Assembly (NCBI RefSeq): GCF_008189685.1
Contig: NZ_CP043312.1
Location: 434,001-498,000, forward strand
Direction of reading: 5' to 3'
Source of the DNA: Candidatus Sneabacter namystus
Lineage (GTDB): Bacteria; Pseudomonadota; Alphaproteobacteria; Rickettsiales; Rickettsiaceae
DNA: 64,000 nucleotides
Of the stretch, positions 33,807 to 42,603 are shown piece after piece. The first letter of the stretch is position 1. Each line of letters opens with the position of its first letter. A model generated the notes under the pieces. The model worked only from the letters and a program-made list of their open reading frames with translations, had not been told where the DNA came from and did no database searches. Both the position numbers and the translations under genes were made by a program.

Positions 33807-35000
33807 CTAATCAGAATACAAAACATCAGACGGACACATTTGAGCAGCTTTATACGAAGGATATAAAGTGGAAATAAATGCTAAAGCTAAAGTAAAAAAA
33901 CTTACATAAGCATAATCCATGTAGTTCATAGAAACAGGAAGTCTATCTAAGAAGTAAAATATCATCTCCATTATCCTGATATGAATAAACTTAGCACAAA
34001 TTGATTTTATGTAATTTGCGTTATACAAAAAGCACCAGGATAAAAACATTCCTATGCTAGAACCTATAAATCCAGACAACATACCAAAAATGATAAAAAC
34101 TGACATAATGCTACTTTTAGAAAAACCCATAGTCTTTAATATAGATATCTCTCTCATTCTTCCACGAACTACCACAAAGAGATTAGAAAAGACACTGAAA
34201 GTAGCAACTAGTATGATTAAACCTAAAACAACAAACATTGCAACTCCTTCGGTAGCAATAGCTTTCATAAGCTCAGGATTACTATCTTTCCAAGTCAATA
34301 TACTATAACCTGGGGTTAATATATCTTTTTTGATTTTGTTCGCATAAAAGTCTATACGATCTGGAATTTTAGTACAAACCTCTATATAAGATGCGCAATC
34401 CCCTTTTCCAGTAAAAGATTTAGCAAAGGAAAAAGGCACCAAGGCAACCCAAGCATCAACACCAGAATCAAAAAAAATTGCTTTAACTGTAACATCTTTA
34501 TTTTTGGTAACATCAGTAAATCCTGCAATTGTAAACTTATCATTGATTTTTATTGCAAGCGCACTAGACATACTTTTACTTATAGCAATGCTGTTTTCAG
34601 AATCAAGCTCTGACAAGTCACCTTGAAAGAGTTTTGGCGTGCTCGCAGCTATATTTCTCACAATAATTGGTACATGAGAAAAAGAAGAAACGGCAAGACC
34701 ATAACAACTAGAAACTGGAGACGTGCTAGAAACAAAATCCAATGCACGAAGCTTATCTAGAATCTCTCTATAATTATACAAGCCACCTTTATTGGTAATT
34801 TTCATTTCCCCATTAAGAGATACTATACTGGCTATCAACTCTTCTTTAAATCCTCTCATAACAGAAGAGACCACTATCAAAGAAAACACACCTATTAATA
34901 TCCCCAAGATTGAACACCAAGACACAACCGACACTGCACGATCCGTAGTTTTTGAAAAGAAATAACGAAAAGCAATACGAAATACTAATATAACACGCAT
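33807..35000 (-). CDS. lolC: Lipoprotein-releasing ABC transporter permease LolC/LolE
   Basis: The 397-residue inner-membrane permease has an N-terminal helix (GILIGVFSLIVVSSVMRGF), a large periplasmic domain (about residues 50-255), and three C-terminal helices. Family stretches are FRIAFRYFFSKTTDRAVSVV at the start, VMRGFKEELIASIVSLNGEM, REISILKTMGFSKSSIMSVF, and the end TLYPSYKAAQMCPSDVL. Alphaproteobacteria often have a single LolC/E-type permease forming a homodimer; no second copy is seen here. It lies between trpS and lolD, 8 and 9 bases apart, so one transcript is likely. Confidence 0.93.
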   Translation of the reverse strand: MRVILVFRIAFRYFFSKTTDRAVSVVSWCSILGILIGVFSLIVVSSVMRGFKEELIASIVSLNGEMKITNKGGLYNYREILDKLRALDFVSSTSPVSSCYGLAVSSFSHVPIIVRNIAASTPKLFQGDLSELDSENSIAISKSMSSALAIKINDKFTIAGFTDVTKNKDVTVKAIFFDSGVDAWVALVPFSFAKSFTGKGDCASYIEVCTKIPDRIDFYANKIKKDILTPGYSILTWKDSNPELMKAIATEGVAMFVVLGLIILVATFSVFSNLFVVVRGRMREISILKTMGFSKSSIMSVFIIFGMLSGFIGSSIGMFLSWCFLYNANYIKSICAKFIHIRIMEMIFYFLDRLPVSMNYMDYAYVSFFTLALAFISTLYPSYKAAQMCPSDVLYSD

Positions 35001-35008
35001 AACTGCCT

Positions 35009-36001
35009 TTAAAGCCTAAACATTCCCATAGCTTTTTTTACTTCTATTAAAGTATTATCAGCTACTTTTCTTGCAGCAGATGTACCACATGAGAGTAAGG
35101 ATAAAACATATTCATCAGAAATAGTTTCTCTTTTCTCACGCATGGGAGAAATTAAATCTATTAACACCTTAGAAAGGATGTTTTTTATTACAGTATCACC
35201 CAATCCTCCTTTTTTATAATGTGCCTTCATAGATTCCAACTCTTCTTTATTTTGAAAAAAAACATCCATATAAGCAAACACTACATTTCCATCCACTTTC
35301 CCTGGATCGCTAACTTTTATATGATCAGGATCTGTAAACATAGATAGAACTTTTTTACAAATATCATCATCACTATCACTTAGATAAATCGCATTATTAA
35401 GAGATTTACCCATCTTATTCTTACCGTCTATACCAGGTAAACGACTTACTGTTCCCAAAAGAGGAGTTACTTCTTTTAATACTCCTTTTTTATATAACCT
35501 TGAAAACTTACGAGCTATTTCATTTGTTTGTTCTATCATTGGCAATTGGTCAGATCCTACTGGAATAATATCAGATCCAAAGGCTAAAATATCAGCAGCC
35601 TGACTAACTGGATAACATAAAAATCCAGCAGGAACATTCCCAGAACGATATTTCTTTTTTATTTCCTCCTTTACAGTTGGATTTCTTTCCAATCTAGAAA
35701 TATTGACCATATTTAAAAACAAAATACTCAATTCGGCTATTGCAGAAATGCACGACTGCAAAAAAATACAATTTTGCTCAGGTATTAAACCAACAGCTAA
35801 ATAATCTTTTACGATTTCTACAATATTTTTAGAAACTACACCAACACGCTCAACATTATCGGTCAAGGCTTGTATATCAGCTACCATAATGTATTGCTGA
35901 TTTTCATTTTGTAACTTAATTCTATTTTGCAAAGAGCCTACATAATGCCCTAAATGTAACCTTCCTGTAGGCCTATCACCTGTAAGAACAACTTTTCGCA
36001 T
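35009..36001 (-). CDS. trpS: Tryptophanyl-tRNA synthetase
   Basis: TrpS charges tRNA-Trp, which is encoded 3 kb away. The 330-residue class I enzyme has TGDRPTGRLHLGHYVGSL with the HIGH-like HLGH, the tryptophan-pocket VADIQALTDN, the GSDQLPMIEQTNEIARKF helix, and the second signature KMGKSLNNAIYLSD (KMSKS type). Length is normal. It heads the trpS-lolC-lolD group and is divergent from the GTA-like block with 161 bases between. Confidence 0.96.
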   Translation of the reverse strand: MRKVVLTGDRPTGRLHLGHYVGSLQNRIKLQNENQQYIMVADIQALTDNVERVGVVSKNIVEIVKDYLAVGLIPEQNCIFLQSCISAIAELSILFLNMVNISRLERNPTVKEEIKKKYRSGNVPAGFLCYPVSQAADILAFGSDIIPVGSDQLPMIEQTNEIARKFSRLYKKGVLKEVTPLLGTVSRLPGIDGKNKMGKSLNNAIYLSDSDDDICKKVLSMFTDPDHIKVSDPGKVDGNVVFAYMDVFFQNKEELESMKAHYKKGGLGDTVIKNILSKVLIDLISPMREKRETISDEYVLSLLSCGTSAARKVADNTLIEVKKAMGMFRL

Positions 36002-36162
36002 GTATACAAATCCTATTTTTTAAAGAGGTGAAAATGAAAACAAAAAAACTACATTCAAATAAGAACGGAAAAAATTTCATACTAATTTTTAAAATAAAGT
36101 ATTAGCGATAGGGTTTCATATTGGTATAAGAAAATCAAATAAAAAAATATTTGTAGAAAACA

Positions 36163-36639
36163 ATGTACATAAAAGGATATGCAAGTGTTTTTCAACACGT
36201 AGACCAAGCGCAAGATATGTTGATGCCTGGAGCATTTAAAAAAAGTTTACAAAAGAAGAACGATAATACATTCAAATTACTATGGCAACATGACGCGACA
36301 AAACCAATAGGAAAAATAATATCAGCACAAGAAGATACACATGGATTGCTGATAACAGCTTCAATAGTCAAAGAAACCGATACAGGAAAAGAAGCAATAA
36401 CCTTAATTACATCAGGAATAGTGCAAGGATTAAGTGTTGGAATAATACCAAATCCAGAAAAGACATTTTTCAATCCTCAAGGTTTTAATGAGATATATGA
36501 AACCGAGCTACATGAAATTAGCGTAGTAACGTTTCCAGCAAACACAATGGCAAAAATAGAAGATATTTCATCTCAAAACGAAATCAATTCTTTGACAAAT
36601 CTTATTAATACAGCACAAGAATTAACCAGCTTACTTTGA
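36163..36639 (+). CDS. HK97-type prohead (capsid maturation) protease, GTA g4-like
   Basis: Phage-type serine protease that trims the capsid protein during head assembly. The 158-residue product starts MYIKGYASVFQHVDQAQDM, followed by PGAFKKSL, and has LLWQHDATKPIG with the active-site His and ELHEISVVTFPANTMA with the active-site Ser, in the order of the family. The length is typical of the compact GTA version. It precedes the capsid gene by 33 bases, as in the RcGTA cluster. Confidence 0.9.
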   Translation: MYIKGYASVFQHVDQAQDMLMPGAFKKSLQKKNDNTFKLLWQHDATKPIGKIISAQEDTHGLLITASIVKETDTGKEAITLITSGIVQGLSVGIIPNPEKTFFNPQGFNEIYETELHEISVVTFPANTMAKIEDISSQNEINSLTNLINTAQELTSLL

Positions 36640-36672
36640 CCACTTAACAACTACACAAAAAAGTAAAATTGT

Positions 36673-37839
36673 ATGACAGATATATCTAAACAAATCTCTA
36701 CTCTTACCGAAAATTGGAAACATTTTCACGATAATCAACAAAAAACAGACGAACAAGTACGCAATCAATTAAACTTGCTAGAAAAAAAATATACCAACTT
36801 AATTACAAGCCAAGAAAGGCCATACATTCACAACCAAAATACCAATGACAAATCTGCAAGACAGCATTTCTTGGACTATATAAGAAAAGGAAATGTGCAT
36901 GATAATGTAAGAATCAAATCAGCACACATTAGTTCCGGACTTAGCCAAGATGGTACAGGAATTCTCGTCTCAATACCTGTAAAAAAGGAAATACAAAGCA
37001 GTGTAAGAGCTTTATGTGCGATGAGAAAATTGGCATCTGTAGAAGAAATATCAGGCACAGCTCTAGATTTACCAATACAAGAAGAAAAATTCGCGTGTGG
37101 TTGGGTAGGAGAAACAGATAACAGACCTATAACAGAATCTGCTAGCATAAGAATGCAAAGAATAATAACACACCAAATTTACAGTCAACCAAAAATTTCC
37201 CAGACCTTAATAGACGATCCATGTGTAAACGTAGAAGAATGGTTACATGAACAATTAAGCTGCAGCTTTGCAGATAAAGAAGAAGAAAGTTTCATAAGAG
37301 GAAATTGTAAAGTAGGAGATGCAGCTGCTCAAGTTATAGTAAGCCCCACTGGTATTATGAAAATATTTTTGTCAGAAGAAAAAAGAAAAGAAAGAGAAAT
37401 AACTGGTAGAAAAATAGACACCTCTACACTAGTAAATCTGTGCAACAAATTAAGTGACACTTACCACCATAATGCTTCGTTTTTAATGCACAGAAGTACT
37501 TTGTCGGAAATTCAAAAACTTGCAGATTCGGCTGGAAGATTCCTGTGGCAACCTCAGTTAGGAGCCGACGTGCCAGAAACGCTATTAGGAAAAAACGTCG
37601 TATGCTGCGATAAAATGCCAAAATTTCCACAAGAAGGAGAGGAAATTCCATCCGAACCTTTGATCTTATTTGGAGACTTTAAATCCGCGTACAAAATAGT
37701 GGACAGTGATAACATTTCAATACAACGAGATCCGTTTACACAAAAACCATTTGTAGTGTTCTACGCTGTTAAAAAAACTGGAGGTGAGATAATAGATCCA
37801 AATGCAGTTGTAGGACTTAGATACAACCCAGGTCAATAG
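36673..37839 (+). CDS. HK97-fold major capsid protein, GTA g5-like
   Basis: Forms the head shell. The 388-residue product has an N-terminal helical delta region (residues 1-50, Gln/Lys-rich coiled coil ending before ERPYIHNQNT), which is expected to be removed by the prohead protease. The rest matches HK97 folds: FLDYIRKGN, DGTGILVSIPVKKEI, the E-loop/P-domain region ITHQIYSQPKISQTLIDD, LMHRSTLSEIQKLADSAGRFL, LLGKNVVCCDKMP, LILFGDFKSAYKIVDSDN and IQRDPFTQKPFVVFYAVKKTGG. These stretches and the length agree with RcGTA capsid proteins. Confidence 0.93.
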   Translation: MTDISKQISTLTENWKHFHDNQQKTDEQVRNQLNLLEKKYTNLITSQERPYIHNQNTNDKSARQHFLDYIRKGNVHDNVRIKSAHISSGLSQDGTGILVSIPVKKEIQSSVRALCAMRKLASVEEISGTALDLPIQEEKFACGWVGETDNRPITESASIRMQRIITHQIYSQPKISQTLIDDPCVNVEEWLHEQLSCSFADKEEESFIRGNCKVGDAAAQVIVSPTGIMKIFLSEEKRKEREITGRKIDTSTLVNLCNKLSDTYHHNASFLMHRSTLSEIQKLADSAGRFLWQPQLGADVPETLLGKNVVCCDKMPKFPQEGEEIPSEPLILFGDFKSAYKIVDSDNISIQRDPFTQKPFVVFYAVKKTGGEIIDPNAVVGLRYNPGQ

Positions 37840-37883
37840 CCAAAAATGCCATAAATTTTACTAATTCGCAGATCAATTTAGTT

Positions 37884-38447
37884 ATGATACATTACCACTT
37901 AAGTGAAAAAAATTCTAAAGTTTTAACTCAAACTCGAACAACACAAAACGCCAGTTACCTAAAGTTAATAACTTTGGATACAATTAAAAAACATCTGTGG
38001 ATTAGTGAAGGGCAAGAAGTAGAGACACAAGTAATTACGGATCTACTACAATGCGCAGTAGATTATGCTGAAGATTATCTTAACCAGCAGCTAATAGATC
38101 AAATAATTACCTATAAAATACGTTGCGGCATAAAAAGAGACGTAAAGGTAAATACATATATAGAAGCAGCTGTACAAGAAGTGCTATGCGAGGGAGAAAA
38201 AGTACATAACAATTTAGTACAATTTACCCCAGAACGTGGATTTTTAAACCTTTGCAACATAGAGATAGATAAAATAATTGAGGTTAAGATAGCGGTAACT
38301 GGGCTATATCATTTAGCCCCAAAATATATACTTGCAGGGATCTTGCAACATATAAGTGACATGTACGACAACCAAAGTTCTATTGCAGAATTTTCCATTC
38401 CATCGGCTGCTAAATTATACCAATCACATAGAAAAATTCAGATATGA
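37884..38447 (+). CDS. Phage gp6-like head-tail connector, GTA g6-like
   Basis: The 187-residue product matches the gp6-like head-tail connector family: LKLITLDTIKKHLWISEGQE, then a helix VITDLLQCAVDYAEDYLNQQL, a beta region, and the late helix APKYILAGILQHISDMYDNQ that ends such proteins. It would sit at the head vertex between portal and adaptor. The connection is by pattern and position; the sequence is divergent. It overlaps the next gene by 4 bases. Confidence 0.75.
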   Translation: MIHYHLSEKNSKVLTQTRTTQNASYLKLITLDTIKKHLWISEGQEVETQVITDLLQCAVDYAEDYLNQQLIDQIITYKIRCGIKRDVKVNTYIEAAVQEVLCEGEKVHNNLVQFTPERGFLNLCNIEIDKIIEVKIAVTGLYHLAPKYILAGILQHISDMYDNQSSIAEFSIPSAAKLYQSHRKIQI

Positions 38448-38782
38448 GTATCTCTAAAATACCTAAATCTCTAAAGAAAAAAATACATATAATACATCTA
38501 ACAGAACATCAAAAAGAATCATCATGGACAGTAATAACAACCGTACAAGCGCATCACGAAAAACATACAACAATGCTCAGCATCATGCACAATATAAACT
38601 TTGGCAACACAATTACGAACCCGTATCACCTATTTCAAATTAGATATATGAAAAATATATCAAACACGATGTATATAAAGATGGACAATTATCTATTTAA
38701 AATAAGAGATATTTCTAATCTAAACGATCAGAACAGATTCCTAAATATTATTGCAACACCTGCACCTTATAACAACGCATAG
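38444..38782 (+). CDS. Phage head-tail adaptor (head closure) protein, GTA g7-like
   Basis: A 112-residue beta-rich protein: KKKIHIIHLTEHQKESSWTV at the start, then ITTVQAHHE, FQIRYMKNISNTMYIKMDNY and LFKIRDISNLNDQNRFLNII at the end. This layout (rIxIq... tW.t..tvwA... i..g..y.I..v.....r.r.l.i) is that of SPP1 gp16-like head-tail adaptors. It is basic and short, as expected. The family call is supported mainly by position between connector and tail terminator. Confidence 0.75.
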   Translation: MSISKIPKSLKKKIHIIHLTEHQKESSWTVITTVQAHHEKHTTMLSIMHNINFGNTITNPYHLFQIRYMKNISNTMYIKMDNYLFKIRDISNLNDQNRFLNIIATPAPYNNA

Positions 38783-38793
38783 TAGGTATAATA

Positions 38794-39237
38794 ATGAGCA
38801 TTTTTGAAATTATTTTCGACATAGAAAATAAAATAAAAGAACATTTGCTATCGATTAATGAAGTACGTAAGTCAAATGCAAAAGTATTCCTGCAACAACA
38901 AGAGAACAGTACATATCCACTAATAATAACATCTGTTACAAATGTACAATCAATGCCAACAACGCTACCTTGTTACGAAATGCTGCTAAACATACAAATA
39001 TTTGATATTAAAAGGCAATTGTTATCGCAACTTGCTAACGAAATTCTAGACTCACTTAAGTGCGAGAGGATAGATGAGAGGTTAGAAAAAACACCAGTGA
39101 TAGAGAAAAATGTAAAAGGCATTTTTGCACTAACTCAATTATCCTTTAATAAATCCACCTTATCACATGGTGAGGATAAAACGGCAATTAGAATGTCTCT
39201 TGAATATTTAATTATGACAACTTTTCAGGTTTTATAA
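38794..39237 (+). CDS. Tail terminator, DUF3168 family, GTA g8-like
   Basis: A 147-residue protein of the DUF3168 type: an N-terminal helix (IIFDIENKIKEHLLSINEV), KVFLQQQENSTYPLIITSVT, then the strand CYEMLLNIQIFDIKRQLLSQ and helix LANEILDSLKCERID, and a late strand SLEYLIMTTF. In tailed phages this protein caps the tail tube at the head side. Following the adaptor gene by 11 bases, it keeps the RcGTA order g7-g8. The next gene expected would be the major tail protein, which is missing. Confidence 0.72.
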   Translation: MSIFEIIFDIENKIKEHLLSINEVRKSNAKVFLQQQENSTYPLIITSVTNVQSMPTTLPCYEMLLNIQIFDIKRQLLSQLANEILDSLKCERIDERLEKTPVIEKNVKGIFALTQLSFNKSTLSHGEDKTAIRMSLEYLIMTTFQVL

Positions 39238-39258
39238 TCTCAAACAAATCAAAGAAAA

Positions 39259-39888
39259 ATGTATTTCAATAACCCAATAACAATACAAGAAACGCTTTTG
39301 CCAAAATTTCTGTCAACTTTTATCTCAGGAGGTCCAACATTTGACACCCAGGTAATACGAACTTTTAGAGGCAGAGAGGCAAGACTTGCAAGACATAGAA
39401 GACCAATAAACAAATATGTAATAGACAATTGTCTTCTAACACATGCACAGATTAATCTGTTACTACAATTTTTTTGCGCAAGGCAAGGAAAACATAACGC
39501 CTTCTTGTTTATGGATGTAGCAGATCATATGGCAGAAAATCAACAAGTTATACCATCTCAACAAGACGATAAATCCTTTTATTTAGCAAAACAATATTCT
39601 GATATACAACAAAAAGAAAGCCAAGCTACCTATAGAATAATACTTACACCAATAAAAGAAACAATAAGGGTACTGTATGAAGAAAAGCAGCTACCAGAAG
39701 AAAGTTTCAAATTTGATACAGAAAAAAAATTGTTAGTCTTTAAAAAAGAGTTAAACCCAGCCCTTATTAGAACATATTTCTCATTTTATATACCAGTCAG
39801 GTTCAATAACGATCAAATAGAATATGAATCTAGAATTGACAATATGGTAAAAGTAAAAAACTGCAGCTTGCTTGAAATTCTTTTGTAA
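39259..39888 (+). CDS. DUF2460 tail protein, GTA g12-like
   Basis: The 209-residue product matches the DUF2460 family (RcGTA gp12, distal tail): LPKFLSTFISGGPTFDTQVI near the start, the arginine-rich FRGREARLARHRRPINKYVI, LLQFFCARQGKHNAFLFMDVADHM, and a C-terminal beta region with YFSFYIPVRFNNDQIEYES. The GGPxF..x.V, GRE.R.ar and RxGkhxxFxFxDxaDh blocks are the signature of the family. It follows the tail terminator directly, which is a different arrangement from RcGTA. Confidence 0.88.
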   Translation: MYFNNPITIQETLLPKFLSTFISGGPTFDTQVIRTFRGREARLARHRRPINKYVIDNCLLTHAQINLLLQFFCARQGKHNAFLFMDVADHMAENQQVIPSQQDDKSFYLAKQYSDIQQKESQATYRIILTPIKETIRVLYEEKQLPEESFKFDTEKKLLVFKKELNPALIRTYFSFYIPVRFNNDQIEYESRIDNMVKVKNCSLLEILL

Positions 39889-39910
39889 TAAATAAGTTTT
39901 TAAAAATTTT

Positions 39911-40696
39911 ATGAGTTTACCTAGTAATGTATTTTATCTCTTTACTATAACAAAACAAAACAATACACCTTTGCTATTTTGCAATGCTGAACAAGATATA
40001 GTAGTAGATAAACAAAATTTAAGGTACAGTTCCCACTCTGATATCGATGTAACAGAAATAGTTCTCGATTCAAAAGGTGAAAATTCTGCAATACTAGAAG
40101 GCATATTTAGTATGGAAGGAATAAGGACAGAGCTGACCTTATTGAACGCTTACATACAAATAGATATGTATAACGCAGAAGCTGAAACCATCTCTTCAGT
40201 AGGAAAATATTATTGCGTAAAAGTCGAAAGTTCTTTTTTGCGATTCAAAATATTCTTACAATCAGAGTTACATAAATTAAAAAAACATGCTCTCATATAC
40301 CTTTTTCAAGATTGTCAAGCATCTTTAGGAGATCAAAATTGTACAGTTAATATGAAACTTTTTGAAAAATCATATAGAATAGTTTCCATAAAGGGCAGTG
40401 TGATAACAATACAAGTACCAATACAAACTAATCTAGAGGTAGGATACTACAGCAGAGGTTATGCAACAATTGACAAGAACGATGTATTAATATTACAACA
40501 TACTTCTATGGGAGAAAAAGATGGTACAAGGTTGGACAAGGTTGTTGTAGGTACATCTTTTTGGAAAGCTTATGCAGAAAGTATTTTAGAACGGAAAGAA
40601 GAAATTAAGCTCAAGCCTGGATGTGATAAAACTATAGAAATGTGCAAAGGTCGTTTTAATAATGAACACAATTTTTGCAAAACAAGGATACATTAA
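39911..40696 (+). CDS. DUF2163 tail hub protein, GTA g13-like
   Basis: The 261-residue product matches the DUF2163/BR0599 family (RcGTA gp13). Seen are YRYSSHSDIDVTEIVL-like residues (LRYSSHSDIDVTEIVLDSKG) in the first domain, LFQDCQASLGDQNCTVNMK with the conserved Cys pair, a beta domain with GYYSRGYATIDKN, and the C-terminal LKPGCDKTIEMCKGRFNNEH with the paired Cys and Arg-Phe-x-Asn signature. The usual NFGGFPHxPG end is shortened to NFCKTRIH, so about ten residues of the usual tail are missing or altered. g14 (NlpC/P60) does not follow. Confidence 0.85.
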   Translation: MSLPSNVFYLFTITKQNNTPLLFCNAEQDIVVDKQNLRYSSHSDIDVTEIVLDSKGENSAILEGIFSMEGIRTELTLLNAYIQIDMYNAEAETISSVGKYYCVKVESSFLRFKIFLQSELHKLKKHALIYLFQDCQASLGDQNCTVNMKLFEKSYRIVSIKGSVITIQVPIQTNLEVGYYSRGYATIDKNDVLILQHTSMGEKDGTRLDKVVVGTSFWKAYAESILERKEEIKLKPGCDKTIEMCKGRFNNEHNFCKTRIH

Positions 40697-40710
40697 GTAA
40701 TAAACATAGT

Positions 40711-40860
40711 ATGGAAAGAATAATTAAACATTTTATTATCGGATTTATAGAGAATTTTTCCATATACAAATGTCACTACGTGTCAATGCATGAGTACTCA
40801 TCCACATTAAATCTCTCTACACTTACCAAAACAGATATATACGAATTACAAAAAAAATAA
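40711..40860 (+). CDS. Micro-protein between GTA block and DUF2335 gene, uncertain
   Basis: A 49-residue frame from ATG 40711 that ends directly before the next gene's start (no gap). The product has IIKHFIIGFIENFSIYKCHYV and a polar remainder, TLTKTDIYELQKK. No family recognised. Tight packing between two real genes on the same strand is the only support. It may be translated by coupling with its neighbours, or be the remains of a lost g14-like gene, but no homology was seen. Confidence 0.35.
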   Translation: MERIIKHFIIGFIENFSIYKCHYVSMHEYSSTLNLSTLTKTDIYELQKK

Positions 40861-41310
40861 ATGGCACGAAAAGATTCAAAAAATTTCTTTTATAAGAAAA
40901 ATAATTCTCTTAACAAAGGGTTTACAAAGACAAAACAAGACAAAAGAAGAGGATATAACACAAACATAGGGAAAATTCTTCCCCCTGTAGAAGTTGTTGC
41001 GGCATACGAAGAAATGAGTCCTGGCTCATTTGCAAAAATTTTAGAAATGACGTATCTAGAACAACAAGTCAAAAACTCTTTATCGAAACAAACTGCAAAA
41101 AACACCTATAAAGCTAGAATATCAGGACAAATATGTGGATGCATATCATGCATAGCAGCATGCTTCACTACAGTAAAACTTGCAAAAATGGGAGCTATAA
41201 TATACTCGGTTTGCTTTTTTTCAGCTTGTATAACGACTGTATTAATCGTCTCTATAGTATCTATCTATCTCAAGAAATCCTCTCAAAGACAATTTACACA
41301 AACATTTTAA
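40861..41310 (+). CDS. DUF2335 family membrane protein
   Basis: The 149-residue product has a basic N-terminus (residues 1-38, Lys/Arg-rich), then the DUF2335 core LPPVEVVAAYEEMSPGSFAKILEMTYLEQQ (canonical LPPPExLxxYexixPGaaerIlxMaexeq), and two hydrophobic helices near residues 90-110 and 114-138. DUF2335 proteins are often found in prophages and other mobile regions; the function is unknown. The gene lies directly behind the GTA-like block on the same strand and may have travelled with it. The next gene, tyrS, starts 30 bases on. Confidence 0.8.
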   Translation: MARKDSKNFFYKKNNSLNKGFTKTKQDKRRGYNTNIGKILPPVEVVAAYEEMSPGSFAKILEMTYLEQQVKNSLSKQTAKNTYKARISGQICGCISCIAACFTTVKLAKMGAIIYSVCFFSACITTVLIVSIVSIYLKKSSQRQFTQTF

Positions 41311-41340
41311 AAATTTTGTAATAATATATCAATTACAATT

Positions 41341-42597
41341 ATGTCAAATTGTAAAGGCTTTACAGATAGCATTAGATCCAAAGGATTCATATATCAATGC
41401 ACTAATGAAAACCAACTTTTCGATCTCCTTGCAGAAGGAAAAGTAACGTTTTATGTTGGGTTTGACTGCACAGCTCCATCTTTGCATATAGGAAATTTGT
41501 TGACATTAATGTTGACTAGATTTTTACAAAAATATGGCAATAAACCCATTATTCTTCTAGGTAGAGCTACAAGCAAAATAGGGGATCCCATACTAAAAAC
41601 GGAAACTAGACCAATGTTAGAATACGGCGCGATAGACAAAAATGCTGAAGGTATAAAAAAATCCATATCAAAATTCGTAGATTTTGATGGAAGAAAGAAT
41701 TCTGCAGTTTTAGTAGATAACGATCAATGGCTCGGAACAATAAAATATCTAGATGTACTAAGAGAGTACGGAAAATACGTCTCTTTAAGCAAAATGTTAT
41801 CTATGGAGACCGTAAAAAATAGGTTAAATTCCAAATCTCACATATCGTTTTTGGAATTTAATTATCCTATCTTGCAAAGCCTAGATTTTTTGCACTTAAA
41901 TAAAATGTACGATTGTTCTCTGCAAATAGGAGGAAGTGATCAATGGGGAAATATAATCGCTGGAGTAGAGTTGATACACAAAATTTTGAATAAAAAAGTA
42001 TACGGACTTACATTGCCTTTGCTGTCAACTTCCTCTGGAACAAAAATGGGAAAATCAGAAAAAGGAGCAGTATGGTTAAATGAAGAATTGCTAAACGCAT
42101 ATGAATATTTTCAATATTGGAGAAATATAGAAGATAAAGACATAATAAGATTTGCGAAATTATATGGAGAATATAGCGAAGAAGAAGAATGTGATTTAAA
42201 GAAAATGGCACAAAAAGATAAAAATATGGCTAAACAATGTTTAGCGCTCAAAATTACGACTTTATGCCATGGTAAACAATTAGCACAAGAAGCATTACAA
42301 ACTTCTTTGAATGTATTTGCTAATATCGATACAAAAGACCATTCAGTTCAAGGACTACCAATAATCAAAATAAATAAAAACCTGACAAAAGGGATTTTAT
42401 CAGCATACGAAATTGTGAAGTTATCAGGCTTAGCATCGTCTAATTCTCAAGCAAAAAGACTAATACTAGAAGGAGCTGTAAAAATTGATGGGATAAAAGT
42501 GTTAAATCCGTCACAAAACATAACGTGTAACGATAAACAGACAATCATTATAAGTGTTGGAAAGAAAAAACACATCTCTGTAAAGATCTATCAGTAA
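41341..42597 (+). CDS. tyrS: Tyrosyl-tRNA synthetase
   Basis: TyrS charges tRNA-Tyr. The 418-residue class I enzyme has FDCTAPSLHIGNLLTLMLTRF with the HIGH motif HIGN, the tyrosine-pocket YPILQSLDFLHL and LQIGGSDQWGNIIAGVELIH, the KMSKS-type motif KMGKSEKGAVWL, and a C-terminal S4 RNA-binding domain (SGLASSNSQAKRLILEGAVK). Order and length are normal. Its end is 6 bases from the end of the convergent transporter gene. Confidence 0.96.
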   Translation: MSNCKGFTDSIRSKGFIYQCTNENQLFDLLAEGKVTFYVGFDCTAPSLHIGNLLTLMLTRFLQKYGNKPIILLGRATSKIGDPILKTETRPMLEYGAIDKNAEGIKKSISKFVDFDGRKNSAVLVDNDQWLGTIKYLDVLREYGKYVSLSKMLSMETVKNRLNSKSHISFLEFNYPILQSLDFLHLNKMYDCSLQIGGSDQWGNIIAGVELIHKILNKKVYGLTLPLLSTSSGTKMGKSEKGAVWLNEELLNAYEYFQYWRNIEDKDIIRFAKLYGEYSEEEECDLKKMAQKDKNMAKQCLALKITTLCHGKQLAQEALQTSLNVFANIDTKDHSVQGLPIIKINKNLTKGILSAYEIVKLSGLASSNSQAKRLILEGAVKIDGIKVLNPSQNITCNDKQTIIISVGKKKHISVKIYQ

Positions 42598-42603
42598 AAA
42601 GCT

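Larger units (their letters stand above)
36163..40696 (+). mobile_element. Rearranged GTA-like head-tail gene block
   Basis: Seven consecutive plus-strand genes follow the order of the alphaproteobacterial gene transfer agent: prohead protease (g4 type), capsid (g5), connector (g6), head-tail adaptor (g7), tail terminator (g8), then DUF2460 (g12) and DUF2163 (g13). Genes for terminase, portal, major tail, tape measure and the NlpC/P60 peptidase (g14) are absent from this block. All seven frames look intact. Spacing is short, with a 4-base overlap between g6 and g7. A degraded prophage is the alternative, but the GTA order and the g12-g13 pair favour GTA descent. Confidence 0.75.
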
